This document shows positions 25,034 to 33,462 of a DNA stretch of 64,000 bases, in pieces (positions within the stretch are counted from its first letter, which is position 1; every line of letters begins with the position of its first letter). Under the pieces are notes generated by a model. It saw only the letters and a list, made by a program, of their open reading frames with translations. It was not told where the DNA came from and did not search any database. The position numbers and the translations under genes are program-made. The stretch comes from Angelakisella massiliensis (GTDB lineage Bacteria > Bacillota > Clostridia > Oscillospirales > Ruminococcaceae), in assembly GCF_900104675.1 (NCBI RefSeq), contig NZ_LT629945.1, forward strand, positions 1,230,756 to 1,294,755. The letters run 5' to 3'.

Positions 25034-25793
25034 CTATGTGATGCATCAGTCCTTCAGCATAGTGTTCTGCCTTGGCGCTGTAGTCCTCGATGGCCTGCTG
25101 AAAGGCCTTGAAGGAGTACACGGTCTGCTGAAAGATCTTGACCACCGGAATGCCGCGCACATACTCCGTGCCGGATTTGGTCATGCGGTCCTGAGCCGCC
25201 TGGTATTCTGCCATCAGTGCGGCATTCTTGCCGCCCATCATGCTGCACATGGCGAGTATGGAAATCACCGCCGCCAGCAGGCAGGCCGCGCCCATGCGCC
25301 AGTCAAACACGAACATCAGCACCAGCATGGCGAGAAACAATGTAATCGTGCCTACAATGTCCGCCAGATTGTGGGCCAGCAGCGTTTCCGTGTCGGCGGC
25401 CGCCGCATCCAGTTTGCTACGAATCAGACCGGAGGCATTGGCGTCAAAATAACCCAACGGTGCCTGCATCACATGGGCCATGCCCTGCTTGCGGATGTTG
25501 GCTGCCGTGCGGAACGCAGCCAAGTGGGTACACATCAGGCCAAGGAAGTAGATGAGGATACCGCCTACCGCAAAAGCGAAGGCGATCCAACCGTAGTCCG
25601 TCACACTCCGGGCCTGAGTCCAGTCCGGCGCCACAGCGATCAGATCTCGTGCCGCCAGCCAAATGCAGAGGTACGGGATCATGCTGCACACCATGGACAC
25701 CGCCGACAGTCCCAGCCCCAGAAGGGTAAGCCGCCGATGGCTGCCTGCGTATTCCAGCAGGACAGACAGCGCGTTTTGCTTCTTTTGCTTCAC
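25034..25793 (-). pseudogene. ABC exporter gene truncated after the membrane domain
   Basis: About 250 residues of an ABC-exporter membrane domain remain: LLEYAGSHRRLTLLGLG at the start, five membrane segments, GYFDANASGLIRSKLD as the coupling-helix region and EYVRGIPVVKIFQQT. The protein then runs into foreign sequence and stops; the ATP-binding domain is absent. Intact relatives at 31642-33387 and 34949-36700 are about 580 residues. It starts at GTG 25793 after AAAGGAGG and keeps the metal-box palindrome upstream (25813-25828). It cannot transport by itself. Confidence 0.88.
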
Positions 25794-25812
25794 AAATACT
25801 CCTCCTTTTAAG

Positions 25813-25828
25813 GTTAGCATTAACTAAC
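25813..25828 (-). promoter_or_regulatory. Metal-box palindrome A (truncated ABC gene)
   Basis: GTTAGCATTAACTAAC, on the plus strand, 20 bases before the GTG start of the truncated ABC gene. It fits the consensus GTTAGC-N4-GCTAAC with one changed base in the right half. Confidence 0.7.
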
Positions 25829-25837
25829 TAATTGCGT

Positions 25838-25860
25838 AAAAAGAAAGGGGCGAAGCCCCG
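25838..25860 (-). terminator. Terminator of the TetR gene at 25887
   Basis: On the minus strand CGGGGC-TTC-GCCCC is followed by TTTCTTTTT. It lies between the TetR gene stop and metal box A. Confidence 0.75.
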
Positions 25861-25886
25861 ATCTTCCAAAAAAGATTGGCGGTATG

Positions 25887-26504
25887 TTACTGCCCGATCA
25901 GCTTCAGCCACCCGGCAGTGTAGAAATCCCGCAGCTGATCCACATAGTGCATGGCCTGCTCCTTGGGCATGTCGTGGACGACGATCTCAAAGATGCCATT
26001 GAACATCCCGCTGGCGATGATGTGGCACAGCTGGGCATCCAACTGGGGGGACTCATGCCCCAGACGGTGCAGAACCTCCAGGTATTGGAGGGTGTATTCC
26101 ACTTCGACCTCCACCATATTGTGGACGAAATGCTCATAGCTGGTGCCCTCGGCCTTGCACAGCAGCAGCTTCACGGGCTCCCGGTGGTCGCAGATGTAGT
26201 CCACCATCCAATGGACGCACTGGCTGGACTCCAGTCCCATGTGTTCCGGCTGCTCCTGCTCGGGCATCTCGGCAAAGGCGGTCTGTGCCTCCATGAACCG
26301 GCCCATCAGCGCAGCGGCGTGAGGCTCCACGATGGAGGCAAAGAGCGCCTCCTTGCTGGAGAAATAGCCATATAGTGCGCCGGTGGTGACACCGGCCTGC
26401 TTCACGATCTGCCGCAGGGAGGCACCCTGAAAGCCTTTCTCCGTAAACTCCTCCATGGCGGCCCGCTGGATTTTTTCCAGGGTCGCGGTAGACTTCTCTT
26501 CCAT
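25887..26504 (-). CDS. TetR/AcrR family regulator (first)
   Basis: The 205-residue protein has the TetR helix-turn-helix: AMEEFTEKGFQGASLRQIVKQAGVTTGALYGYFSSKEALF in the first ~55 residues, followed by an all-helical ligand-binding domain with HYVDQLRDFYTAGWLKL at its end. The related regulator at 33463-34092 has an almost parallel C-terminal plan. ATG 26504 is chosen over 26516 because GGAGGCGCAG precedes it. It has its own promoter, with an operator covering the start region, so it is likely autorepressed. It may control the neighbouring ABC and methyltransferase genes. Confidence 0.9.
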   Translation of the reverse strand: MEEKSTATLEKIQRAAMEEFTEKGFQGASLRQIVKQAGVTTGALYGYFSSKEALFASIVEPHAAALMGRFMEAQTAFAEMPEQEQPEHMGLESSQCVHWMVDYICDHREPVKLLLCKAEGTSYEHFVHNMVEVEVEYTLQYLEVLHRLGHESPQLDAQLCHIIASGMFNGIFEIVVHDMPKEQAMHYVDQLRDFYTAGWLKLIGQ

Positions 26505-26515
26505 CTGCGCCTCCA

Positions 26516-26569
26516 TATAACAGTGATATATAACACCGTTATAATAGAGCCTACGGGATGATTTGTCAA
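26516..26569 (-). promoter_or_regulatory. Promoter and operator of the first TetR gene
   Basis: On the minus strand TTGACA (26569-26564) and TATTAT (26546-26541) are 17 bases apart. Directly downstream lies an inverted repeat, TATAACAGTG-N8-CACCGTTATA (26516-26543, one mismatch), which is the likely TetR operator. Confidence 0.8.
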
Positions 26570-26591
26570 GGGGAAACGGCCACCTCCGTGC

Positions 26592-26623
26592 AAAAGCCGA
26601 CCGGAAAACTCCGGCCGGCTTTT
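26592..26623. terminator. Terminator after the methyltransferase operon
   Basis: AAAAGCCGACCGG pairs with CCGGCCGGCTTTT around AAAACT (one mismatch). It ends the minus-strand methyltransferase operon before the TetR promoter. Confidence 0.8.
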
Positions 26624-26633
26624 GACGAAGGCA

Positions 26634-27443
26634 TCATTCGGCTGCCAGATGGACCATTTTGACCATCCAAAACCGGTCCGAAACCGACATACTGATCTTT
26701 GTGGACAGCTTCAATCCGGTTCGGGGGATATAGCGGTAATAAGGCTCCTCAGCCAGCACCCTGACCCCGCTGCCGATTTTTCCGGCCAGCACCGATGCGG
26801 AATCCACATAGAAGAACATCTGCGCATCCCCGTGGCCCACTTGCTTCATGTACTTTTTTCGCATCATGGCCATACCGCTTTTACTCACGGAGTCAAAGAC
26901 GATTTCAATCTCTCCAAACCCCGTGAGCATCCGCAGGAGGCCCACAACCTTGCTTTCCTCAAAATAGTGGAACAGGCCTCCGGCGGTGACCAGAATAGGA
27001 GCATCCGGCACATCGGCACGGATCTGCCTGATCCAGTCCTCAGCAAAGGCATCTCCGGCAAGATAGGTCTCCCGCTCCGGCTCCGGCAACAGCTCCCGCC
27101 GGTACTCCACCACATGGGGCAAATCCACGGCATACCAGCGCGACCTTCCGTTGTCGCAGCGGGAATATGTCGTCTCCAGACCGCAGCCGAGCTGAACGAC
27201 CACGCCGTTCGACCTGTGCTCCAGAAAGGTCCGGATGATCCGATCCATATTGGCAGACCGAGCGGCGGAAGCCAGCAGGGTATACTGACTCTGGCCGTTC
27301 TGCTCCGGCAAGCCGGATGGCAACCTCTTTTTCAGTTCCAGCGCCTTTGGATCGTACAGGATCTGCGGGCAATACTCGCTGGCATAGATCCTACCCAGCA
27401 TGGGGACAAACAGCGTGTCCTCTACAACGCCCAACTTGGACAT
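26634..27443 (-). CDS. LCM/TcmP-family SAM-dependent methyltransferase
   Basis: The 269-residue protein belongs to the leucine-carboxyl-methyltransferase-like (PPM1/TCMP) family of O-methyltransferases. VVVQLGCGLETTYSRCD is the SAM-binding motif I, WYAVDLPHVVEYRREL holds the acidic residue that binds the SAM ribose, and ILVTAGGLFHYFEE is the post-II motif. ATG 27443 follows GGAGGGTTGACC. A paralogue with the same plan is at 28877-29722. It is the last gene of a four-gene operon behind metal box B. The substrate, probably a carboxylate or hydroxyl of a small molecule, is unknown. Confidence 0.85.
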   Translation of the reverse strand: MSKLGVVEDTLFVPMLGRIYASEYCPQILYDPKALELKKRLPSGLPEQNGQSQYTLLASAARSANMDRIIRTFLEHRSNGVVVQLGCGLETTYSRCDNGRSRWYAVDLPHVVEYRRELLPEPERETYLAGDAFAEDWIRQIRADVPDAPILVTAGGLFHYFEESKVVGLLRMLTGFGEIEIVFDSVSKSGMAMMRKKYMKQVGHGDAQMFFYVDSASVLAGKIGSGVRVLAEEPYYRYIPRTGLKLSTKISMSVSDRFWMVKMVHLAAE

Positions 27444-27467
27444 GGTCAACCCTCCTATTTGGACGAA

Positions 27468-28283
27468 TTACTTTCTGCCCACAAGTAACCGGGATGAGCC
27501 CAGCATCATCATAGCTGCCCGCCGGCGGGAGCCAAAGACTTCTTCGGCTGTATCCACCAGCCGTACCTCCTGATAGCCCATGTCCCGCAGCTCCTGGGCA
27601 AATTCCTCCACATCCCCATACATCCGGGGCTTCATCTCATCGTTCAGCGCAAACACGCCGCCCTTTTTCAGAACCCGCAGCGTTTCCATCAGAAGCGCCC
27701 GCTTGTCCGCTCTGTTGATGTTGTGATACACATAGTTGCTTACCACGGCGTCAAAGCTCTCATCCGGAAAATTCAGATGGTTGGCGTCCCCATGCTGAAA
27801 CTGGCACCGGGCCGCTACGCCTTCACCGGCGGCATTTCTCTCGCACATGATCTGTCCGTAGCCATAGGCTGCACCCCAATAGTCGATGCCTGTGACTTGG
27901 GCATCCGGCCAGATGAGCGCCGCCCGGATGGACAGTGCGCCGGAGCCGCAGCCCACGTCCAGAAGCTGTCCCTGTCCGTCAAAATCCAGATAGGAAAGGA
28001 CGGTGTGGTGGACGCGCTCCATCATTCCTCCACCGCCGAACGCGTACTGCCGCCGGATCCAGCCGCACCAGCAGAGCAACAACAGCAGTGAAATCGCGGC
28101 GATTAACGCCAATCCGCTCAGCACCGTGACATGAAACACTGTGGATGCCAGGGAAGCCACCGCTCCCGTCACCACGAGAAGCCCTCCGATTGTATATAAG
28201 ACCGGGTTTGACATCCAGTTCCCGTAATCTTCACCATGGGTGCCAAGGTGGATCATGTTTTGCTGCTTTTGCTTTTCTTTCAT
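27468..28283 (-). CDS. Membrane-attached class I SAM-dependent methyltransferase
   Basis: The 271-residue protein starts with two membrane segments (about residues 28-80: LYTIGGLLVVTGAVASLAS, VLSGLALIAAISLLLLLCW), then a class I methyltransferase domain with motif I LLDVGCGSGALSIRAA, VTGIDYWG as ribose-binding acid, FDAVVSNYVYHNI and a VLKKGGVFALND block. It therefore acts at the inner face of the membrane. ATG 28283 after AGGAG is preferred over ATG 28292, which has no gap to the ribosome site. It lies between a membrane protein gene and the second LCM-type enzyme, in the operon behind metal box B. Confidence 0.85.
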   Translation of the reverse strand: MKEKQKQQNMIHLGTHGEDYGNWMSNPVLYTIGGLLVVTGAVASLASTVFHVTVLSGLALIAAISLLLLLCWCGWIRRQYAFGGGGMMERVHHTVLSYLDFDGQGQLLDVGCGSGALSIRAALIWPDAQVTGIDYWGAAYGYGQIMCERNAAGEGVAARCQFQHGDANHLNFPDESFDAVVSNYVYHNINRADKRALLMETLRVLKKGGVFALNDEMKPRMYGDVEEFAQELRDMGYQEVRLVDTAEEVFGSRRRAAMMMLGSSRLLVGRK

Positions 28284-28299
28284 TGGGAACATCTCCTGT

Positions 28300-28815
28300 T
28301 CATCCTATTTTTTGCAACAGCAGGCCCAGCCCCGCCTGAGCCGCCGCCAGGATTGGGCAAAGGATGAGCGGCCACTGGAGCAGGTGCTCCGGCAGAGCGT
28401 AGCTCTTCATCCATGCCTTGAACCCATAGCCGGGATGCCCCTCCGTACCGGGGATGACAAACCTGGCTTTCACTTTTCCCTGGATCAGCCAGAAATCCAG
28501 AAAGAACAGGTCACAGAAATTGACCATCATCCACTGGATATAGGCCCTCAGAACCAGAACCCAGAATCCGGTTTTCCCGCCCTCCACAGTACTGACCGCA
28601 CCATAAAGAAGGAGAGGCAGCAGCTCTCCAAAGCAGATCCATAGCCAGTAAAAACGGTTTTCCACCCCGGTGGGCGGATCTTTCGCCGCCTTGATGATGG
28701 CGGGCGGATAACAGGGGAACATCAACCGGGGTTTATACAGCGCCACAAATCCGGCAAACAGGTTAAAGTAGGCCGCCATAGCAAACCCGTCCAAAACGGT
28801 GCGCGTCCAGTTCAT
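28300..28815 (-). CDS. Membrane protein of unknown function
   Basis: The protein of 171 residues has four hydrophobic segments (GFAMAAYFNLFAGFVALY; FYWLWICFGELLPLLLYGAV; a WVLVLRAYIQWMMVNFCDLFFLDF stretch; LLQWPLILCPILAAAQAGLG). No catalytic motif is visible. Start M3 (ATG 28815) is used because AGGGGATGTGT precedes it; ATG 28821 is the alternative. Position between methyltransferase genes suggests a partner in the same pathway, perhaps holding the substrate in the membrane, but this is inference. Confidence 0.65.
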   Translation of the reverse strand: MNWTRTVLDGFAMAAYFNLFAGFVALYKPRLMFPCYPPAIIKAAKDPPTGVENRFYWLWICFGELLPLLLYGAVSTVEGGKTGFWVLVLRAYIQWMMVNFCDLFFLDFWLIQGKVKARFVIPGTEGHPGYGFKAWMKSYALPEHLLQWPLILCPILAAAQAGLGLLLQKIG

Positions 28816-28876
28816 ACACATCCCCTATCACGATCATCTGCTCGTATTCCGGGTGGAAAAAATCGGTTAGGTATCA

Positions 28877-29722
28877 TCATTCCGCAAAGTCGATCCGGAC
28901 GATCTGCAGATGCATCGGTCCGTCAGCCAGCCTTGCCAGCAGCCGGTGGACGGGCCGGACCGCCGGATCGTGAAGGGATTGATAGCCCAGCATATAGCCC
29001 CGGCTGGAAACAGAAAAAAGCGGCGACCAGGGCTCCAGCTCCCCCTTGGCGTCCTTGACGGAGAAATAGGCGCCCACATCCCGGATGCCCGCCTGCTTCA
29101 CCCAGGTTTTCAGCATCAGCCGGACAGCCCTTTGCCCGGCCGCGTCAAAGACCAGCCGCCCTCCTGGGAAGCGTTTCGCGGCGCCTGCGGCCAGAGCTTT
29201 CACCTCTTCCGTCGTGAAGTAGTAGAAGACCCCGGCGGCAAACAGCACCGCTCCATCCTCAGGATCAGTGCGGACGGCATCCATCCAGCGCGGGTCTTTC
29301 AGATCAAAGGCCAGGTTTTTCTCCCGCTCCCCGGCGGGAAGCAGGCGATCCCGCAGCTCGATCACATCCGGCAGATCGATGTTCCAGATGCTGCACCGGC
29401 CGTTGTCGCAGGCCCGCCCGGTGTTGTCCAGACCGCAGCCCAGATTGATGACAGCGGCTCTGGGATGGGCATTCAGATAGTCCTGCACCTCCCAGGCAAG
29501 GTCATTCTGGCGCATGGCTACCTCCAGCGCACCGAAGGTCTGCATCAGGCCGTTTGCCTGCCGCTCCAAAGGGGAGAAGTCGTAGTCCACCTTCTCCATC
29601 AGCATGGCCGCCGTCGTATTCTGATACAGTCCGGGAAACCGCCGCGAGCAGAGCCGCCGGCCATACAGCGGGATGATGAGCGTCTCCTGCACGGAGTCCT
29701 TCTCGATTTTGTACTTCTCCAT
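28877..29722 (-). CDS. LCM/TcmP-family SAM-dependent methyltransferase (operon first gene)
   Basis: The 281-residue protein is a paralogue of the enzyme at 26634: AAVINLGCGLDNTGRACDNG is motif I, IDLPDVIELRDRLL holds the acidic residue, and GAVLFAAGVFYYFTTEEVK the post-II motif. Both enzymes share the region after the start (TLIIPLYGRRL vs TLFVPMLGRIY), so they probably come from a duplication. It is the first gene of the operon and its promoter spacer is occupied by metal box B. GGAGGGCCT precedes ATG 29722. Confidence 0.85.
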   Translation of the reverse strand: MEKYKIEKDSVQETLIIPLYGRRLCSRRFPGLYQNTTAAMLMEKVDYDFSPLERQANGLMQTFGALEVAMRQNDLAWEVQDYLNAHPRAAVINLGCGLDNTGRACDNGRCSIWNIDLPDVIELRDRLLPAGEREKNLAFDLKDPRWMDAVRTDPEDGAVLFAAGVFYYFTTEEVKALAAGAAKRFPGGRLVFDAAGQRAVRLMLKTWVKQAGIRDVGAYFSVKDAKGELEPWSPLFSVSSRGYMLGYQSLHDPAVRPVHRLLARLADGPMHLQIVRIDFAE

Positions 29723-29757
29723 AGGCCCTCCTCAAAAGGAACGGTACTCTATGTTTG

Positions 29758-29786
29758 ATTATAGTTAGTAATCGCTAACCGGTCAA
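29758..29786 (-). promoter_or_regulatory. Promoter of the methyltransferase operon with metal box B in the spacer
   Basis: On the minus strand TTGACC (29786-29781) and TATAAT (29763-29758) are 17 bases apart. The spacer is almost entirely metal box B, read on the plus strand as GTTAGTAATCGCTAAC (29764-29779). A bound repressor would cover the promoter. Confidence 0.85.
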
Positions 29787-29843
29787 GTCATTTTCGCTTT
29801 GAAGTATCAATTACCCTCTCAAGCGCAATCTCCCGGACACAAC

Positions 29844-29887
29844 AGGAGTGCCGCCACCGGAATGTACCCGGTGACGGCACTCCTCTT
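29844..29887. terminator. Terminator after the first ABC pair
   Basis: AGGAGTGCCGCCACCGG pairs with CCGGTGACGGCACTCCT (one mismatch) around AATGTAC. It lies just past the 3' end of the ABC gene at 29915. Confidence 0.8.
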
Positions 29888-29914
29888 TTCATGATGGTTT
29901 AGGCGCTCCTCCTC

Positions 29915-31645
29915 TTAGAGCTTCCACTGACCGGACTCTTCACGGCCGGATACGAACGCTTGATACAAGCCCTCCTGGGCCATGAGCTGGCTGTGTGTGC
30001 CTCGCTGAACGATCTGTCCGCCGTCCAGCACCAGGATCTGGTCGGCGTTACGGACCGTCTTCAGCCGGTGAGCGATCATCAGAATGGTCTTGTCCCGGGT
30101 CAGGGCTTCGATGGCCTTTTGCAGCCGGTCCTCATTCTCCGGGTCTACATTGGCGGTAGCTTCATCCAGAATCACGATGGGAGCATCCTTCAGGATAGCC
30201 CGGGCAATGGAGATGCGCTGCTTCTCGCCGCCGGAAAGACTGGAACCGCCCTCACCGATGACGGTGTCATAGCCTTGGGGCAGGGTGAGAATGAAGTCGT
30301 GGCAGCAGGCCTTCTTCGCCGCAGCCACCACTTCCTCGTGGGTGGCATTGGGGCATCCAAACTTGATGTTGTTTTCCACCGTGTCGGCAAAGAGATAGAC
30401 CTTCTGGAATACCATGGAGATCTGATCCATCAGGCCCTCCAGGGTATAGTCCTTCACATTCTGACCGCCCACAAGGACGGCGCCGCTCTCCACATCCCAG
30501 AACCGGGCGATGAGATTACACAGTGTGGTTTTCCCGGAGCCGCTGGGGCCCACGATGGCGGTGGTGGTTCTGTCCGGGATGGTGAAGGATACATCCCGCA
30601 GGATGGGCCGCTGGTCATAAGAGAACGAAACATGGTCGAAGGTGATGCCGTGCTCCCTGGGCGTGCCGGCCCGACCGGTCTCTGCCAGCTGGGGCATGGC
30701 GTCCGTCTCATCGGCATGGGCCATGCAGCTGCTGACGATACGCAGCAAGGACATGCCGCTGCCCGCCGAGGAGATCTGGGCAAAGACCAGGAAGGACATG
30801 ATGACCACCATCAGAGCATTGGCCAGAATCATCGTTCCGGAGAGATAGAACCATACCGCCGCAAGCATCATGGCCACGCTTCCCAGCTGGAGCGCGATCC
30901 CCTGCGCCATAATATAAGGGGTGAACATCTTTTCGATGTTCAGGTTGCTGCGGCAATTGTATTCCAGGGCTTCCTGCAAGGTGCGGTCACCCCGTCCGGT
31001 GAGGTTGAAGGACTTCACCACGCTCATGCCCTGCACATACTCCAGTACCGCCTCAACCAGCTTGGCCTCGGATTTCTGACGGTGCGGGGCGAGGGCGGCG
31101 GATTTTTGCTCCATGGCAGAGGTGATGAACAGATAAACCACGGTGGCCGCCACCACAATAAGACCGATCCGCCAGTCAAAAATCAGGATCATCACCGTAA
31201 AGACCAGAGCGTTGAGCATCCCGCCCAGCATGGTCACCAACACCATGGGGGCCACAGTCTCCACATTGTCCAGTACAGTGGTGCAGACCCCGGTGAGCTC
31301 TCCCAGGCTGTTGTCGTTGAAGTAGCCCATGGGGACGGATTTCATCCGCTGCCCGATGGCCACGCGCTTATTGGCCGCCATGAAGTACCCGGCGTGGGTC
31401 TGCTGGAGTTGGGAGAAATACTTGGTCACGGCGCTGCCCAGAATACTGACTGCCAACAGACCCAGCGCCTGCCACGCCGTGGCAGGGCCGGTTTTTCCAT
31501 CCAGCAGAGCCAGGATGGTGTAGTAAATGGCGGCGATCTCAAACATATGGAACACCGCGTTGAAAAAGCAAGCGATCACCGAGCGCCGGATGTTGCGCTG
31601 TTCCTCACCGGCAAACCGCCAGATACCTCTGAATGTCTCGATCAT
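29915..31645 (-). CDS. ABC transporter, fused permease and ATPase (pair 1, second gene)
   Basis: The 576-residue protein joins six membrane segments (residues ~20-300) to a nucleotide-binding domain (~340-576) with Walker A VGPSGSGKTTLCN, signature SLSGGEKQRISIARAIL, Walker B VILDEATANVD and switch His in IAHRLKTVR. It overlaps its partner at 31642 by four bases, so they should form a heterodimer. Such pairs resemble YbtP/YbtQ and IrtA/IrtB, exporter-fold transporters that bring in iron-siderophores, as well as ordinary drug exporters; direction cannot be read from sequence. ATG 31645 follows AAAGGAGGGAGAAACGG; an upstream open frame is ignored. Confidence 0.9.
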   Translation of the reverse strand: MIETFRGIWRFAGEEQRNIRRSVIACFFNAVFHMFEIAAIYYTILALLDGKTGPATAWQALGLLAVSILGSAVTKYFSQLQQTHAGYFMAANKRVAIGQRMKSVPMGYFNDNSLGELTGVCTTVLDNVETVAPMVLVTMLGGMLNALVFTVMILIFDWRIGLIVVAATVVYLFITSAMEQKSAALAPHRQKSEAKLVEAVLEYVQGMSVVKSFNLTGRGDRTLQEALEYNCRSNLNIEKMFTPYIMAQGIALQLGSVAMMLAAVWFYLSGTMILANALMVVIMSFLVFAQISSAGSGMSLLRIVSSCMAHADETDAMPQLAETGRAGTPREHGITFDHVSFSYDQRPILRDVSFTIPDRTTTAIVGPSGSGKTTLCNLIARFWDVESGAVLVGGQNVKDYTLEGLMDQISMVFQKVYLFADTVENNIKFGCPNATHEEVVAAAKKACCHDFILTLPQGYDTVIGEGGSSLSGGEKQRISIARAILKDAPIVILDEATANVDPENEDRLQKAIEALTRDKTILMIAHRLKTVRNADQILVLDGGQIVQRGTHSQLMAQEGLYQAFVSGREESGQWKL

Positions 31646-33387
31646 ACCGTTTCTCCCTCCTTTACACCCATGTGAGCCTGCCACAGATCGGCGTACAACG
31701 GGCAATGGCGCAACAGTTCTTCATGTCTGCCCTGTGCCTCGATGCTTCCGTCCTTCACCACCACGATCTGATCCGCGCCGGTGATGGTGGACAGGCGGTG
31801 GGCAATGACGATGACCGTCTTACCCTCCACCAGTTTTGCCACTGCCCGCTGGACCACCGCTTCATTCTCCGGATCAATGTAGGCGGTGGCCTCGTCCAGA
31901 ATCACCACAGGGGCGTTTTTCAGCATGGCCCGGGCGATAGCGATACGCTGCCGCTCTCCTCCAGAGAGATGGGCGCCTCCGCCGCCCACCCGGGTGTCAT
32001 AGCCATGATCCAACTGGCGGATGAAGCCGTCGCATCCGGCGGCTTTGGCGACTTGTTCCACTTCCTGATCCGTGGCATTTACCCGGCCCATACGGATATT
32101 TTCCCGGATGGTATCGTCAAAGAGGTAATTGTCCTGAGAAACAAAGGCCACCTGGTCGTAGAGTTGTTCCAGCGGGATACGGCTTTCCTCCACGCCGCCC
32201 AGGGTAATGCGGCCCTCGGTCACATCCCAGAAACCGGCGATGAGCTTGGCAATGGTGGACTTGCCCGAACCGGAGGGTCCAACCAAAGCGGTGAGGCTGC
32301 CGGCCGGAATGGTGAGGGAGATGTTGTGGAGGATCTCCTTGTCCTGAGCATATCCAAAGGAAACATGATCCAAGGCGATATCCGGTTTTCCCAGCTGTGC
32401 CGGCTGTGTTCCGTGATCCTGCTCCGGCTTCAGGAGGATCTCGTCCACCGAGCCCACGATGGTACCTACCTTGGCAAGATTATCCACAAAGCCCATGGCG
32501 GCAATGAGAGGTCCCACAATACTCATGGACAGGATGATGGTGGTGAGAAATACCTCTGCGGACAAACTGCCGTCCGTGTAGAAGCTCCAGCCCACAGGCA
32601 GCACCGTGATAAGGGTGGTGGGAGCGATGGCATAGGCCAGCGCCATTCCAAACTGGCATTTCTTCATCCAGTTGTAGTAGTAGGTAGCATTGGCCCGTAC
32701 CCGGGAGGAGAACTTCTCATAGGAGTTCTTTCCCTGATTGAAGGCCTTGATGACCTCAATGCCGCCGATGTACTCCACAATGGTCTCGTTCATAGCCTGG
32801 GTCGTCTCCACCGCACCCTGATAGTCCTTGCCATAGCTGCCCATAATGGCCATCATAAAAGCCATGCCCACAGGAATGGACACCAGACTCAGCAATGCCA
32901 TACGCCAGTCCAGCGTAAACAGATACACGAGAACGCATACCGGCGCCAGCAGATTGGAGGTCATCTCTGGCAGCAGGTGAGCCAGCGTCGTCTCCATACT
33001 CTCCACCTGATCTACCACGATCTGTTTGAGCCGTCCGCTGGAGGTATCCAGAATGTCACCCAAGGGTAAGCGAGGCATTTTGGACAGAACCATCTTCCGG
33101 ATGTCCCGCAGGATTTGGAAGGTGGCCTTGTGGGAGAGGGAAAGTGCCAGATTGTAAAGCAGGGTTTTGGCCAGATAGCCCCCCAGAGCCACCATACACC
33201 ACAGAAGATAGAAGTTCCAGTCCTGCTGCCCGGTCAGAAGCGCTACCAGGATGTGCCCCGCCGAGAGATACGGCAGCAGCCCCAGCAGGACACCCGCCAC
33301 CGCGCAGAAGATGGCGGCGATCAGGCCGCCGTGATGTTCCCTGCCCAGCTGCCACAGCCGCAGCAGCGGGCTTTGCGTTTTCTGCAT
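31642..33387 (-). CDS. ABC transporter, fused permease and ATPase (pair 1, first gene)
   Basis: The 581-residue protein has six membrane segments, the coupling-region motif SSGRLKQIVVDQVESMETTLAHLLPE typical of YbtP/YbtQ/IrtAB-like transporters, and an ATPase domain with Walker A VGPSGSGKSTIA, signature HLSGGERQRIAIARAML, Walker B VILDEATAYIDPEN and IAHRLSTITG. It is the first gene of the pair; AAGGAGGCTTATTT precedes ATG 33387 and metal box C ends 17 bases upstream. The coupled partner follows. The TetR gene at 33463 lies just upstream on the same strand, ended by a terminator, so the ABC pair probably has its own control. Confidence 0.9.
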   Translation of the reverse strand: MQKTQSPLLRLWQLGREHHGGLIAAIFCAVAGVLLGLLPYLSAGHILVALLTGQQDWNFYLLWCMVALGGYLAKTLLYNLALSLSHKATFQILRDIRKMVLSKMPRLPLGDILDTSSGRLKQIVVDQVESMETTLAHLLPEMTSNLLAPVCVLVYLFTLDWRMALLSLVSIPVGMAFMMAIMGSYGKDYQGAVETTQAMNETIVEYIGGIEVIKAFNQGKNSYEKFSSRVRANATYYYNWMKKCQFGMALAYAIAPTTLITVLPVGWSFYTDGSLSAEVFLTTIILSMSIVGPLIAAMGFVDNLAKVGTIVGSVDEILLKPEQDHGTQPAQLGKPDIALDHVSFGYAQDKEILHNISLTIPAGSLTALVGPSGSGKSTIAKLIAGFWDVTEGRITLGGVEESRIPLEQLYDQVAFVSQDNYLFDDTIRENIRMGRVNATDQEVEQVAKAAGCDGFIRQLDHGYDTRVGGGGAHLSGGERQRIAIARAMLKNAPVVILDEATAYIDPENEAVVQRAVAKLVEGKTVIVIAHRLSTITGADQIVVVKDGSIEAQGRHEELLRHCPLYADLWQAHMGVKEGETV

Positions 33388-33403
33388 AAATAAGCCTCCT
33401 TTA

Positions 33404-33419
33404 GTTAGTTATTGCTAAC
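33404..33419 (-). promoter_or_regulatory. Metal-box palindrome C (first ABC pair)
   Basis: GTTAGTTATTGCTAAC, read on the plus strand, ends 17 bases before ATG 33387. The leader GGTTAGCAATAACTAAC-TAAAGGAG is nearly identical to that of the second ABC pair (34915-34940). A weak -10 (TAGAAC) lies just upstream; no good -35 is seen. Confidence 0.75.
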
Positions 33420-33432
33420 CTTTGGTTCTATG

Positions 33433-33460
33433 AAAAGGCCGCCGGGAAAGCGGCCTTTTG
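33433..33460 (-). terminator. Terminator of the TetR gene at 33463
   Basis: On the minus strand AAAAGGCCGC-TTTCCCG-GCGGCCTTTT is followed by C/A-rich sequence. It separates the TetR gene from metal box C. Confidence 0.8.
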
Positions 33461-33462
33461 CA

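Larger units (their letters stand above)
22822..25034 (+). mobile_element. Mobile-element remnant between tRNA-Ala and a truncated ABC gene
   Basis: The block begins just after a tRNA and ends exactly where a minus-strand ABC exporter gene loses its 3' half. It carries three consecutive hypothetical genes of a style common in clostridial integrative elements. A tRNA 3'-end-like sequence (minus strand, around 22938-22960) and two related CAAAAAGGGC hairpins lie at its left side. No integrase is present, so it looks like a degraded cargo piece. Ends are approximate. Confidence 0.5.

Noticed and set aside
29960-31675. Plus-strand frame of about 570 codons opposite the ABC gene
   Set aside because: It is a shadow of the ABC transporter gene, which has all ATPase motifs on the other strand.
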